Counted from the first letter of the stretch, positions 52,943-62,899 are shown. The stretch: DNA of 64,000 nt from Tangfeifania diversioriginum (GCF_900141875.1 NZ_FQZE01000004.1:124001-188000), one strand, 5' to 3'. The notes: a model not told the origin generated them from the letters alone. A program made the numbers and translations.

Positions 52943-53941
52943 TCATACCAAAATATTTTTGCAGTAATTCACGCACTTTATTATTTCTTTTTGCGCATCG
53001 GAATTAGCAGGAACATTGTATTCCAGCTCAATGTCGCAGTAAATGGGCCATTCGTTTTCCTGTATCAGGTTCAAAATATCGGCAATGGGCGTGTCGCCTT
53101 CTCCCCAGGGCATATTGGTATTAGCCGGATTTGCATTTTTCCCGGTTTTGTCTTTCATATGAATGCTGAAAATCTGGTCGTGCAGCCTTTCAATTAATTC
53201 GTTGGGGTGTTTGCCCGTTGCCCCAAAATAGTGGCCAGCATCAAAGTTCAGCATATTTTTGGGTGAGTAGGCTAAAAATTCATCGAAGTTGAAATCGGGG
53301 TTCCCGGGCTGGGCGTGATTGTGGTAAATGGCGTACATGTTATGCTTTTCGGCAAATTTTCCTAACCGCTTGCAGGCGTCATGGCCAATTTCGTTTGTAA
53401 TTCCCTTGGCACCTAAAGCTTTGGCGGCTTCAAAGGCATAATCGGTTTCTTCATCGCTCCAGTTGGCCGGCGAAAACTTCACAATATGAATATTCACTCC
53501 GGCTTTCTTGTACAATTTTCGTAACTCTTTATACTTTTTCATGGAAACCGACAAGCGCCATTCGCGTTGTCTTTCAGCTGCTGCTTCAGCTTTTTTTCGA
53601 TATTCATCACGCTCTTCATCAGAAAGTTGAGCGTCACGGGGTGGTCGTGGTGGCATTGGCGGAATACCGGCAAACTCTTCGGCCACATTGCCCATCAATT
53701 CGATAGAACTGATGCCTGCCTCGACACAATAATTTAAAATATCCTGGGCGGAACCGGGCATGCTACGCCAGCTGTAAGTGATAGCTCCAATTTGTACACC
53801 GCCAAATTTTGAATCAGGCTTGCTTTTCATCAGCGAATTTCCGTAACTGAGCGGCGTAAAAGCAATTGCTGCCGTTGCCGCTGCTGTTGTACCAATAAAT
53901 TTGCGGCGGGAAATGCTGTTGTTTTTGTCATTTTTGTTCAT
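52943..53941 (-). CDS. Tat-exported TIM-barrel protein (sugar phosphate isomerase/epimerase family)
   Basis: From ATG 53941 the frame encodes 332 residues. The N-terminus carries a twin-arginine signal, SRRKFIGTTAAATAAIAFTPLSYG (in short SRRKF plus an Ala-rich helix). An AP endonuclease 2-like xylose isomerase TIM barrel follows: GAITYSWRSMP, GISSIELMG, NIHIVKFSP, YAIYHNHAQPG with a metal-binding HNH, LNFDAGHYF and IHMKDKTG with further metal ligands. Such periplasmic members are common in Bacteroidota and act on sugars. An insert at about 90-125 (PPMPPRPPRD, then Glu/Arg-rich) is unusual. The frame upstream of 53941 is hydrophobic but not credible. Confidence 0.87.
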   Translation of the reverse strand: MNKNDKNNSISRRKFIGTTAAATAAIAFTPLSYGNSLMKSKPDSKFGGVQIGAITYSWRSMPGSAQDILNYCVEAGISSIELMGNVAEEFAGIPPMPPRPPRDAQLSDEERDEYRKKAEAAAERQREWRLSVSMKKYKELRKLYKKAGVNIHIVKFSPANWSDEETDYAFEAAKALGAKGITNEIGHDACKRLGKFAEKHNMYAIYHNHAQPGNPDFNFDEFLAYSPKNMLNFDAGHYFGATGKHPNELIERLHDQIFSIHMKDKTGKNANPANTNMPWGEGDTPIADILNLIQENEWPIYCDIELEYNVPANSDAQKEIIKCVNYCKNILV

Positions 53942-54064
53942 AATCGATATTTTAGTTGATTTAAGTAGAAGTAACTTTAAAAATAGAAAATTAACCGGAA
54001 AAGCGTTAATAATGATGAATAACAAATCCTCACACATTCATTTTTTTTAAGAGCTGCGGTGCTA

Positions 54065-55762
54065 TTATTCAGTAATTTTTTCTTCAACAGTTCGCAAAAT
54101 TTCTTTCTCCATTTTTCTTGCATTTTCCAGCAATTCGTCCGCCTTTTTCATTGTTCTTGTCAGCCAGGTTTTATCCTCGTAACCGGCAGCATTAATTTTA
54201 ACATTAAGCAGTGCTCCTTCAACCGCAGTGCGTGCGCAAAGCGCTCCCACGCCGGCATCCGACACTGAATTAGGATTACCGGTTTCGGCCATCGCCTGCA
54301 TAGCTTCCATCGAATCATGCGCCAGTTGCATCACTTTCAACGGCACTTCAATGGCGTTTTTGGTGGCTTGCTGAATGGCTTTTTGCCGTTCCGCTTTTTC
54401 TTTTTCGCTCGATTTGGGCATGCCAAATGCTGCCATAATTTTATTGAAAACGGCTGTATCTTCATCCACACATTTCAGCAATGCATCATGGTATTCCTTG
54501 CCTTTCTCAGCCCAATTCGAAAATTCTTCCCAGCGATGATCCCAACCACGCTTGTGCGCCGAGAGGTTGGCTACCATTGTTCCCAGTGCTGCGCCCAGTG
54601 CTCCCACATACGCCGAAATAGAACCACCGCCCGGTGCGGGAGATTCGGATGCCGTGTTGTACATGAAATCAGCCAACGTTTTATCCACCAGCTTTTCAGC
54701 CGAATCATCAGCAATCATGTATTCAATGATTTTCTTTTTCGGATCAAATGGTTTCAGCTCGTCGAGACCCAGCGATTTGATGGCGATTTTGATGATTTCA
54801 TCGTCCGAGATTCCGGTGGAACGCTGCTGCTTGCGCAGGAAATATTTTCCGGCATCGAGCATGGCCTGCAACGGAACCAAACCTACCAGTTCTGAGCCGG
54901 TAACGCGAATACCCCGCTCACGCGCTTTTTCAGAAATTTCATCAAAAGCCACATGAATGGGCGTTACAGTTATATCGGTCAGGTTGATGGAGATTTGTGC
55001 AATCCCGTATTCCTCGATGTACCAGCCAATGGCACGCGTTTTTTTCAATGTTCCCGGAATACGCACAGGCTCGCCGTTTTCATCTTTAATTATTTTCCCG
55101 GTAAGTTTGTTCCCTTCTCGTTTAACACGTCCGGCTTCGCGCACATCAAATGCAATGGAATTGGCTCGCCGGGTGGAAGTGGTGTTCAGATTCACATTGT
55201 AGGCCACCAGGAAATTTCGTGCTCCTATTGCCGTTGCTCCGGATTTTGCCACCTTGGCAGACCATTCTCCCGGGCCAAAATCAGGCTTCCATTTTTCTGA
55301 CGAAATGCGATCTTTCAATGCTTCGTACTCTCCCGTGCGGCAACTGGCCAGGCTTTTACGTTTATCGTTAAATGCTGCAAATTCATAACAGTAAACCGGA
55401 ATATCAAGCTCCTTCCCTACTCTTTCGGCCAGTTTGCGGGCATATTCCACCGCTTCTTCCATGCTCACATTGGCAACCGGAACCAGCGGACAAACATCGG
55501 TAGCGCCAAAACGGGGATGTTCGCCTTTGTGAACCGACATATCAATTATTTCCGAGGCTTTTTTTATGCCCCTGAAAGCAGCCTCAGCAACATCATTCGG
55601 ATGGCCAACAAAAGTCACTACTGTACGGTTGGTCGCTTTCCCCGGATCCACATCAAGCAATTTTACGCCTTCCACAGTTTCAATGGCATCGGTGATTTCT
55701 TTTATTTTAGCCAAATCACGTCCTTCAGAAAAATTGGGAACGCACTCAATTATTTTATCCAT
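54065..55762 (-). CDS. ftcD: Glutamate formimidoyltransferase/formimidoyl-THF cyclodeaminase, fused
   Basis: The 565-residue protein joins two enzymes of histidine breakdown. Residues 1-300 are the formiminotransferase N- and C-domains (IIECVPNFSEGRDL, PHFGATDVCPLVPV-like HPRFGATDVCPLVP). Residues 350-565 are the cyclodeaminase (SPAPGGGSISAYVGALGAALGTMVANLS in short PAPGGGS). Together they move the formimino group to THF and release ammonia, giving methenyl-THF and glutamate. The fused form is the animal-type arrangement, also found in Bacteroidota. hutI lies 105 bases upstream on the same strand. Confidence 0.93.
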   Translation of the reverse strand: MDKIIECVPNFSEGRDLAKIKEITDAIETVEGVKLLDVDPGKATNRTVVTFVGHPNDVAEAAFRGIKKASEIIDMSVHKGEHPRFGATDVCPLVPVANVSMEEAVEYARKLAERVGKELDIPVYCYEFAAFNDKRKSLASCRTGEYEALKDRISSEKWKPDFGPGEWSAKVAKSGATAIGARNFLVAYNVNLNTTSTRRANSIAFDVREAGRVKREGNKLTGKIIKDENGEPVRIPGTLKKTRAIGWYIEEYGIAQISINLTDITVTPIHVAFDEISEKARERGIRVTGSELVGLVPLQAMLDAGKYFLRKQQRSTGISDDEIIKIAIKSLGLDELKPFDPKKKIIEYMIADDSAEKLVDKTLADFMYNTASESPAPGGGSISAYVGALGAALGTMVANLSAHKRGWDHRWEEFSNWAEKGKEYHDALLKCVDEDTAVFNKIMAAFGMPKSSEKEKAERQKAIQQATKNAIEVPLKVMQLAHDSMEAMQAMAETGNPNSVSDAGVGALCARTAVEGALLNVKINAAGYEDKTWLTRTMKKADELLENARKMEKEILRTVEEKITE

Positions 55763-55867
55763 AAGTTTCTATTTTTTAGCCACAATATTTTACAACTATT
55801 TTCACAAAGAAAAATCATGAAAATAATTGCATTCATTCAAAAATAGAATGATAATTTTCATCAGGAA

Positions 55868-57121
55868 TCAGAAATTCTGGATTTCGCCGTTTAAAATGAC
55901 GGTTTCGATTAAATCGGCTGCGAACCGGTAAGGTAAATATTCTATTCCCGGCATGTCGGATGTCACGAATAAGTTGGCCGTTTTGCCGCGTGCAATTGTG
56001 CCTAACCGGTCGCTGATTCCCATTGCATAGGCAGAGTTGAGTGTAGTGGCATTTATAACTTCTTCGGGAAGCATATTGTATTTTATGCACCCCAGCGAGG
56101 ATATAAAATTCATATTTCCACTTGGCGACGAGCCGGGATTATAATCAGAAGCCATTGCAACAGGCAACCCTGCCTCAATCATTTCGCGGACCGGTGAAAG
56201 TTTCATATTCAGAAAAAAAGCGGCTCCCGGTAAAACAGTTGGCATGGTTTCGGTTCCTTTCAGGGCCTTAAATTCTGCCTCTCCCATGTGTTCAAGATGA
56301 TCGACAGAAAGGGCATTGTATTTTACCCCGGCCTGAACTCCACCGGTGAGGCCCAGTTCATTGGCATGAATTTTTGGGCGAAGTCCGTGTTTGATTCCGG
56401 CCATTAAAATGCGCTCCGTGTCTTCCACGGAAAAAAAGCCCTGGTCGCAAAATACATCGATAAAGTCGGCCAGTTCTTCAGCCGCCACCTGCGGAATCAT
56501 TTCGTTAATAACCAAATCTACATATTTTGAAGGGTTGTTTTTATATTCAGCAGGAATGGCATGAGCCCCCAAAAATGTGGAACGTACGCAAACAGGAGCT
56601 GTTTCTTTTATCCATTTGATGACCTTCAGCATTTTGATTTCGCTTTCGGTGGTTAATCCATAACCACTTTTAATTTCCACAGCGCCGGTACCACTTTTCA
56701 TGATTTCCAGAATCCTGTTCATGGCATCGTTGTATAGTTCTTCTTCTGTTTTTTCCTGCATCAGTTTTGCCGAATTCAGGATTCCCCCGCCACGCCGGGC
56801 AATTTCTTCATACGATAATCCTTTTATGCGGTCAACAAACTCTTTTTCGCGTGAACCCGGAAATACAATATGCGTGTGTGAATCGCAGTAACTGGGATAC
56901 ACCATGCGGTTTGAGCAGTCGATTTCAACCAGCAGATCGTCGTCGCAATAGGCATCTTTTAAATTCTCCATCGGGCCAAATTCCTGAATCAGTTCATCGC
57001 TGATTATCAGAAAAGCATTTTTGATGGTATTTACTTTCGCCATTTCTTTTCCGGCCCTGAACGCCACTGGTTCGTCCTCAACCTGAACCAGTTCTTTTAT
57101 ATTCTCGAGTAGTAACTTCAT
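55868..57121 (-). CDS. hutI: Imidazolonepropionase
   Basis: The 417-residue amidohydrolase has the metal-binding pair in CDSHTHIVFPGSR at about residues 78-90, GIKSGYGL-like EIKSGYGLTTESE, the HANELGLTGG ligand region and ASDYNPGSSPS with the catalytic aspartate near 320. It opens 4-imidazolone-5-propanoate to N-formimino-glutamate, which FtcD then uses. hutH and hutU are not in the window. It is divergent from the YfcC transporter gene. Confidence 0.94.
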   Translation of the reverse strand: MKLLLENIKELVQVEDEPVAFRAGKEMAKVNTIKNAFLIISDELIQEFGPMENLKDAYCDDDLLVEIDCSNRMVYPSYCDSHTHIVFPGSREKEFVDRIKGLSYEEIARRGGGILNSAKLMQEKTEEELYNDAMNRILEIMKSGTGAVEIKSGYGLTTESEIKMLKVIKWIKETAPVCVRSTFLGAHAIPAEYKNNPSKYVDLVINEMIPQVAAEELADFIDVFCDQGFFSVEDTERILMAGIKHGLRPKIHANELGLTGGVQAGVKYNALSVDHLEHMGEAEFKALKGTETMPTVLPGAAFFLNMKLSPVREMIEAGLPVAMASDYNPGSSPSGNMNFISSLGCIKYNMLPEEVINATTLNSAYAMGISDRLGTIARGKTANLFVTSDMPGIEYLPYRFAADLIETVILNGEIQNF

Positions 57122-57188
57122 TTTTTCTATTTTATCTGATAAGGTACAAAATTGATTTCAAAAATCATAAAGTATGTTAGATCCAATA

Positions 57189-57200
57189 AAAAGATCTTTT
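57189..57200. promoter_or_regulatory. 12-base palindrome in the hutI/yfcC divergent region
   Basis: AAAAGATCTTTT is a perfect palindrome placed between the divergent starts of hutI (57121) and the transporter (57276). It could be an operator for a shared regulator, but AT-rich palindromes of this length also occur by chance. Confidence 0.3.
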
Positions 57201-57275
57201 CGATTTTAACTGCTGCCAAAAATCATGGGAAACACGCCAAATTTATTATTTTCGGGATTCTAAAAATAAAAAGAC

Positions 57276-58871
57276 ATGCTGAAAAAGGTACCGCACACCT
57301 ATGTAATTATTTTTTCGCTTATTGTTTTTTGCGCTGTTTTAACCTGGTTTATCCCCGGAGGTGAATTTGAACGGGAGCAAACAGTTGTGAATGGAGTGGA
57401 ACGGGAAGTAATAAAACCGGGATCGTTTCAGTACATTGAAAGCGATCGCCAAACCTGGCAGTCTTTTTCAGCGTTTTTTGACGGGTTTGTGAATACGGCC
57501 AACATTATCGCTTTCATTATTATGATTGGCGGGGCCTTTTGGATTTTAAACGAAAGCAAAGCCATTGATATTGGCATTTATTCTTTTTTGAAATTTGCCA
57601 AAAAATGGGAGCGCAACAAATTGCTGCGTAAGCTGGGAGTAAACAACATCATTTTGACAGGCATTATGCTTATTTTCAGCTTGTTTGGCGCTGTTTTTGG
57701 CATGAGTGAAGAAACCATTGCATTTACCATTATTTTTGTTCCGCTGGCCATTTCAATGGGCTACGATTCCATTGTGGGTGTGTCACTCTGTTTTGTTGCT
57801 GCCGCGCTTGGTTTTGCAGGTGCTTTTTTAAATCCTTTTACCGTTGGAATTGCGCAGGGATTATCTGATATTCCGCTGTTCTCAGGAATTGAATACCGCA
57901 TTTTCATGTGGATTGTAATTAACATTGTAGGATTCACATTTATTTTACGATACGCCTCGCGCATTCATAAAAATCCCAAAAAATCGTTGGTTTACAAAGA
58001 AGATGAATACTGGCGCCACAGAAATGAAAATTCGGAAACTAGCTTTAAATTTAAAGTTCCACGCGGGGCATGGATTGCATTTGCATCGCTTTCAGTTTTT
58101 TTGATACTTTTTTCGGTGTTTTTTCCCATAAGCATTCTAAAAATCGGAAACAGCGAAATTTCATTTCCGGCCGTGCCTGTAGCCACAGCTCTTTTTATTG
58201 TATCGGGCATTTTGACGTTACGCAAAACTGTTCACTACTTTATATTGAGCCTGCTCACATTTACCATAATTTTTCTGATAATTGGCGTAATGGGCTACGG
58301 ATGGTATGTAATGGAAATCGCCACACTTTTCCTGGCCCTGGGTATTTTTTCAGGAATTGCAGCAGGAAAAACGCCAAACAAAATTACCAATCTGTTTATT
58401 GAAGGCGCACAGGATATTTTGCCGGCGGCGCTGGTAGTTGGGCTGGCTGGCGGCATTGTTGTAATTCTTGAAGACGGAAAAATTATTGATACCATTTTAT
58501 ATTCCGTTTCGCAATCGATGCAGGATTTGGGTAAAGTGGGTTCAGTGAGCATCATGTATGTTATTCAATCGTTTCTGAATATTTTTATTCCATCGGGATC
58601 GGGAAAGGCGGCACTTACCATGCCCATGATGTCGCAGTTTTCTGATTTAATTGGCATTTCGCGACAGGCCACTGTGGTGGCTTTTCAGTTTGGCGACGGG
58701 TTTACCAACATGATAACCCCCACCTCGGGTGTACTGATCGGAGTGCTTGGAATTGCCCGTATTCCCTACGAGAAATGGTTTAAATGGGTAGCGCCGTTTG
58801 TGGTGATTTTAACTGTGCTCGGATTTCTTTTGTTGCTGCCAACAGTTTTAATGGATTTGAACGGATTTTAA
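57276..58871 (+). CDS. YfcC/DcuC-family membrane transporter
   Basis: The 531-residue protein has about twelve membrane segments, starting PHTYVIIFSLIVFCAVLTWFIPGGEFE (in short a first helix ending in WFIPGGEF), typical of the YfcC family. Later motifs are GMSEETIAFTIIFVPLA, AGAFLNPFTVGIAQ, NIFIPSGSGKAALTMPMM and GDGFTNMITPTSGV. Members move amino acids, peptides or dicarboxylates with ions; some are annotated as arginine/ornithine carriers. Its divergent position to hutI suggests histidine or urocanate as a possible substrate, an inference only. Confidence 0.87.
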   Translation: MLKKVPHTYVIIFSLIVFCAVLTWFIPGGEFEREQTVVNGVEREVIKPGSFQYIESDRQTWQSFSAFFDGFVNTANIIAFIIMIGGAFWILNESKAIDIGIYSFLKFAKKWERNKLLRKLGVNNIILTGIMLIFSLFGAVFGMSEETIAFTIIFVPLAISMGYDSIVGVSLCFVAAALGFAGAFLNPFTVGIAQGLSDIPLFSGIEYRIFMWIVINIVGFTFILRYASRIHKNPKKSLVYKEDEYWRHRNENSETSFKFKVPRGAWIAFASLSVFLILFSVFFPISILKIGNSEISFPAVPVATALFIVSGILTLRKTVHYFILSLLTFTIIFLIIGVMGYGWYVMEIATLFLALGIFSGIAAGKTPNKITNLFIEGAQDILPAALVVGLAGGIVVILEDGKIIDTILYSVSQSMQDLGKVGSVSIMYVIQSFLNIFIPSGSGKAALTMPMMSQFSDLIGISRQATVVAFQFGDGFTNMITPTSGVLIGVLGIARIPYEKWFKWVAPFVVILTVLGFLLLLPTVLMDLNGF

Positions 58872-58881
58872 GCATGAAAAA

Positions 58882-58906
58882 AGCCTGACACATTTTGAGC
58901 CAGGCT
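58882..58906. terminator. Bidirectional terminator between yfcC-like gene and ferredoxin gene
   Basis: AGCCTG (58882-58887) pairs with CAGGCT (58901-58906). T-runs follow on both sides: TTTTTT on the minus strand directly, and ATTTTTTA after TGTC on the plus strand. Confidence 0.8.
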
Positions 58907-58930
58907 TGTCATTTTTTATTTCGTCCGGTA

Positions 58931-59182
<252 letters not shown>

Positions 59183-59269
59183 TCATTAATTTCTTTGCTT
59201 GCGAAAATTTTGCTCCATGACGCGTTTCACCATCTTTTTGTTAATTTTGGGAACAAAACCGAATTATAT

Positions 59270-60100
59270 ATGGACACAAGCAACATTTTGTACGCACTGC
59301 TGTTAACGGCATTTGCCGGTCTCTCAACCGGAATTGGAAGCGCCATTGCGTTTTTGGCCCGAAGCACCAATACAAAACTATTGACAGTATCACTTGGTTT
59401 CTCAGCAGGCGTTATGATTTATATTTCGTTTGTCGAAATTTTTGCTGAAGCAAAAGAAAGCTTCATTGGCAATTTTGGTGATTTTTACGGAACCCTTTAT
59501 ACCATCAGTGGTTTTTTTGGAGGAATGCTGCTTATTGCACTAATTGATAAATTTATTCCAACGATAGAAAACCCTCACGAAATGCACTCGATTGAAGAGA
59601 TGCAGGGAAAAAATCCTAAGGACAGTGCACGCTACAAAAAACTTTACCGGATGGGAATTTTAACTGCACTGGCTGTTGCAATCCATAACTTCCCGGAAGG
59701 CATTGCCACATTTATGACAGCACTGAATGATCCAACCGTGGGTATTGCCATTGCTATTGCCATAGCTATTCACAATATTCCTGAAGGGATAGCTGTTTCG
59801 GTGCCCATATATTATGCTACCGGCAACCGTAAAAAAGCATTTTTGTATTCGTTTCTTTCAGGGTTGGCTGAACCTGTGGGTGCTGTATTAGCTTATCTTT
59901 TGCTCTTTCCTTTTTTAACTACCGGGAATTCTCAAATAGTATTTGCTTCCACAATGGCAGCAGTGGCTGGTATTATGGTTTTTATCTCGCTTGATGAACT
60001 GCTTCCTTCAGCTGAAGAATATGGCGAGCACCACTGGGGGATTTACGGGTTAATAGGCGGAATGGTAGTGATGGCAGTCAGCCTGCTACTTCTCAATTGA
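59270..60100 (+). CDS. zupT: ZIP-family metal transporter (ZupT-like)
   Basis: From ATG 59270 the frame encodes 276 residues with eight membrane segments. The metal-binding helix motifs of ZIP proteins are HNFPEGIATF and HNIPEGIAVSVP, as in ZupT; STGIGSAIAFL at the start and FVEIFAEA are also typical. It should import zinc or other divalent metals. The in-frame ATG at 59195 lies upstream of a -7-like box (59242-59249), so I reject it. The stop lies inside the end of nth on the other strand (15-base tail overlap). Confidence 0.92.
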   Translation: MDTSNILYALLLTAFAGLSTGIGSAIAFLARSTNTKLLTVSLGFSAGVMIYISFVEIFAEAKESFIGNFGDFYGTLYTISGFFGGMLLIALIDKFIPTIENPHEMHSIEEMQGKNPKDSARYKKLYRMGILTALAVAIHNFPEGIATFMTALNDPTVGIAIAIAIAIHNIPEGIAVSVPIYYATGNRKKAFLYSFLSGLAEPVGAVLAYLLLFPFLTTGNSQIVFASTMAAVAGIMVFISLDELLPSAEEYGEHHWGIYGLIGGMVVMAVSLLLLN

Positions 60101-60739
60101 CTTTACATTTTTGATAAAGTAGTTACACACCTCCTGTAATCCGCACTTTTCGCATTTCGGGCTTCGGGCTGTGCACACATACCGACCGTGCAAAATAAGC
60201 CAGTGGTGGGCCTGCGGCACCAAATCCAGAGGGATGTATTTCATCAGTTGCATTTCGGTGGCCAGCGGAGTTTTTGCATTTTGGCTCAACCCAATGCGTG
60301 CAGCTACCCTGAAAACATGCGTGTCAACTGCCAAAGTCGGTTTCTGATACACAACAGAGGCAATTACATTTGCTGTTTTTCGTCCAACTCCCGGCAATTT
60401 TTGCAAATCGTTAACATCATCGGGCACTTTTCCGTCAAAAAGCTCGAGCAGTTTGCGTGACATGCCCACCAGGTGCTTGGCTTTATTGTTAGGGTACGAA
60501 CAGCTTTTTATGTATTCGAACACCTCAGCCGGTTCGGACTGTGCCATTTCTTTGGGGCCCGGATAACGTTTCAGCAGTTCAGGAGTTATCAGGTTCACCC
60601 GTTTGTCTGTGCATTGAGCCGAAAGTATGACAGCAACAATAAGATGAAACGGGTTTTTATATTCAAGCTCGGTTTCTGCTACCGGCATTGTTTCCTGAAA
60701 ATAACGGATAACAAATTCAAACAATTCCTTTTTTCGCAT
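60086..60739 (-). CDS. nth: Endonuclease III
   Basis: From ATG 60739 the protein has 217 residues; ATG 60757 would add six. The helix-hairpin-helix LPGVGRKTAN carries the catalytic K121, and D139 lies in AVDTHVFRV. The C-terminal cluster C-x6-C-x2-C-x5-C (CTARSPKCEKCGLQEVC) binds [4Fe-4S]. It removes oxidised pyrimidines in base excision repair. The 3' end overlaps the 3' end of zupT by 15 bases. Confidence 0.95.
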   Translation of the reverse strand: MRKKELFEFVIRYFQETMPVAETELEYKNPFHLIVAVILSAQCTDKRVNLITPELLKRYPGPKEMAQSEPAEVFEYIKSCSYPNNKAKHLVGMSRKLLELFDGKVPDDVNDLQKLPGVGRKTANVIASVVYQKPTLAVDTHVFRVAARIGLSQNAKTPLATEMQLMKYIPLDLVPQAHHWLILHGRYVCTARSPKCEKCGLQEVCNYFIKNVKSIEK

Positions 60740-60801
60740 AAAATTTATTTTTTTCAAAAATAGTCGAAAAATTATTCAAAAAAAGTGTAACAAAATCACA
60801 A

Positions 60802-60831
60802 ATGTTGAGTCATACGAACAGAAGTTACTAA
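60802..60831 (+). other. Possible nine-residue leader peptide before the ABC-F gene
   Basis: ATG at 60802 opens a ten-codon frame, MLSHTNRSY then stop, in the 190-base gap before the ABC-F ATPase. It is followed by a stem CCATTTCT/AGAAATGG (60836-60843 with 60854-60861) and an intrinsic terminator. The frame may be chance; support is only the layout. Confidence 0.25.
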
Positions 60832-60890
60832 TAACCCATTTCTCCCCCTCTATAGAAATGGTTTTAAATTAGTTAATTAAACAGACGTGA

Positions 60891-60915
60891 AAAGCCGGTT
60901 AACGCCGGCTTTTTT
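60891..60915 (+). terminator. Terminator upstream of the ABC-F gene
   Basis: AAAGCCGG (60891-60898) pairs with CCGGCTTT (60905-60912), followed by T to 60915. No plus-strand gene lies directly before it, so it may end read-through from zupT or act as an attenuator. A -7-like TATTTTTG at 60929-60936 after it favours the first view. Confidence 0.75.
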
Positions 60916-60950
60916 AGTTTGTATTTTCTATTTTTGCCAAAAATTTATTG

Positions 60951-62849
60951 ATGAAACCATATCTGCAAGCAGAAAATCTTTCGAAGCGTTGGGGCGAGCT
61001 CATGCTTTTCGAAAATATATCGTTTACCCTGTTCGAGGGGCAGAAAGTTGCTTTAATTGCCCGCAACGGCACCGGTAAATCCACATTGCTCGATTTGCTG
61101 GCCGGCAAAGATTCGCCCGATTCAGGAACTATTACCATTTCAAATAATATTGAAATGGGCTATTTCGAACAAATTCCACGGTTAGACCCGGAACATACAG
61201 TTCATCAGGAAATCTTCAAAGCCGACAATGAAAAAATGAAAACCGTGAAGGAATTCGAACTGGCAATGGAACAAAATAACCAGGAAAGAATCACCGAATT
61301 ATCGGCTAAAATGGATGAGCTTGGTGCCTGGGACATTGAAGTTGAAATTAAACAGGTACTCACCCAGCTTAAAATAAACCACCTGGATCAACCGGTTAAA
61401 CAACTTTCAGGGGGACAGCAAAAACGGCTTGGCCTGGCAAAAGTACTCATCAATAAACCCGATCTCCTGATTTTGGATGAACCAACCAACCATCTCGATT
61501 TGGAGATGATTGAATGGCTGGAAACCTATCTTGGGAAATCCAAATCAACACTGCTCATGGTTACGCACGACCGGTATTTTCTGGACCGTGTTTGCAACGA
61601 AATTATAGAAATGGACGATAACCAAATTTATAATTACCAGGGAAATTACTCTTTGTTTCTGCAAAAACGTAACGAGCGGATTGAAATGCAACAGGCATCG
61701 GTTGCCAAAGCACAAAACCTGCTACGCACCGAGCTCGACTGGATGCGGCGCATGCCCAAAGCACGTGGGACCAAAGCAAAATACAGGGTCGATTCATTTT
61801 ATAATTTAAAAGAAAAAGCCTCAAAAAAAATTGGCGAAGAAAGTATTGATTTGAATGTAAAATCGGCACGACTGGGAAAAAAAATTGTGGAGACCGAACA
61901 TCTTTCCAAATCATTTCCGGGAGTGAAGCTAATCGAAGATTTTACCTACAAATTTTCGCGTTTCGAGAAAGTGGGCATTGTGGGGAAAAACGGTACCGGG
62001 AAAACCACATTTTTAAACCTGATAACCGGAAAAATAAAGCCTGACAGCGGGAAAATTGAAATTGGTCAAACCATTAAATTTGGCCATTACCGTCAGAAAG
62101 GAATTACGTTCGATCCCAAAGAAAGGGTAATTGACGCTGTAAATAAGATTGCGGAAGTCATTCATTTTGAGGACGGTTCGCAAATGACGAGTGCGCAGCT
62201 GCTGACCCGTTTTCTTTTCCCTCCCGAAATGCAGTATAATTTCATAGAGAAATTGAGTGGCGGCGAACAGCGACGGCTCTATTTATGCACTGTGCTGATG
62301 CAAAATCCAAATTTCCTGATTCTGGATGAGCCCACCAACGATCTCGATATTATGACACTGAATGTGCTGGAAGAGTATATCAGGCTGTTCGAAGGTTGCG
62401 TGGTTGTGGTTTCGCACGACCGCTTTTTCATGGACAAAATTGTGGATCACCTTTTCATTTTTGAAGGCAACGGAAAAATCACCGATTTCCCCGGAGATTA
62501 TACTACCTACCGTAAATCGGTGGAAGCGCAACAAAAAGAAGAAAGCTTAAAAACTGCTTCCGAAAAAAAAGCTGAAAAAAATGAGCAAAAGCATACTTTG
62601 AAAAAAGGTCCCAAAAAGAAACTCACATTTAAAGAAAAGCAGGAAATGGAGGCGCTCGAAAAAGAGATTGCAACCCTTGAAGAGAAAAAAAATGAGCTGG
62701 AAACATTGCTGAATTCAGGCGATTTGTCGCATGATAAGTTGTTTGAAAAATCAAAACAACTGGGGCAAATAAAATCAGCCATCGACGAAAAAGAATTCCG
62801 CTGGCTCGAGTTAAGCGAACTGGACAGTCAGTTGAAAAACAATAAATAA
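60951..62849 (+). CDS. ABC-F family ATPase (Uup/EttA-like)
   Basis: The 632-residue protein has two ABC cassettes and no membrane segments. Walker A motifs are ARNGTGKST and VGKNGTGKTT, signatures LSGGQQKR and LSGGEQRR, and Walker B motifs LILDEPTNHLD and LILDEPTNDLD. An ABC-F linker lies at about 240-310 (RTELDWMRRMPKARGTKAKYR in short WMRRMPKARGTK), and the C-terminal coiled coil at about 530-630 (KKLTFKEKQEMEALE) is of Uup type. Such proteins act on the ribosome or DNA branch structures. ATG 60951 is used; upstream TTG only. It ends in a strong terminator. Confidence 0.92.
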   Translation: MKPYLQAENLSKRWGELMLFENISFTLFEGQKVALIARNGTGKSTLLDLLAGKDSPDSGTITISNNIEMGYFEQIPRLDPEHTVHQEIFKADNEKMKTVKEFELAMEQNNQERITELSAKMDELGAWDIEVEIKQVLTQLKINHLDQPVKQLSGGQQKRLGLAKVLINKPDLLILDEPTNHLDLEMIEWLETYLGKSKSTLLMVTHDRYFLDRVCNEIIEMDDNQIYNYQGNYSLFLQKRNERIEMQQASVAKAQNLLRTELDWMRRMPKARGTKAKYRVDSFYNLKEKASKKIGEESIDLNVKSARLGKKIVETEHLSKSFPGVKLIEDFTYKFSRFEKVGIVGKNGTGKTTFLNLITGKIKPDSGKIEIGQTIKFGHYRQKGITFDPKERVIDAVNKIAEVIHFEDGSQMTSAQLLTRFLFPPEMQYNFIEKLSGGEQRRLYLCTVLMQNPNFLILDEPTNDLDIMTLNVLEEYIRLFEGCVVVVSHDRFFMDKIVDHLFIFEGNGKITDFPGDYTTYRKSVEAQQKEESLKTASEKKAEKNEQKHTLKKGPKKKLTFKEKQEMEALEKEIATLEEKKNELETLLNSGDLSHDKLFEKSKQLGQIKSAIDEKEFRWLELSELDSQLKNNK

Positions 62850-62867
62850 ACATTAGCAATTAAACTA

Positions 62868-62899
62868 AAAAGCCGGACTAATCAAGCCCGGCTTTTTTG
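62868..62899. terminator. Terminator between ABC-F gene and decarboxylase beta gene
   Basis: AAAAGCCGG (62868-62876) pairs with CCGGCTTTT (62888-62896), with T-runs on both sides. It serves the converging genes on both strands. Confidence 0.85.
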
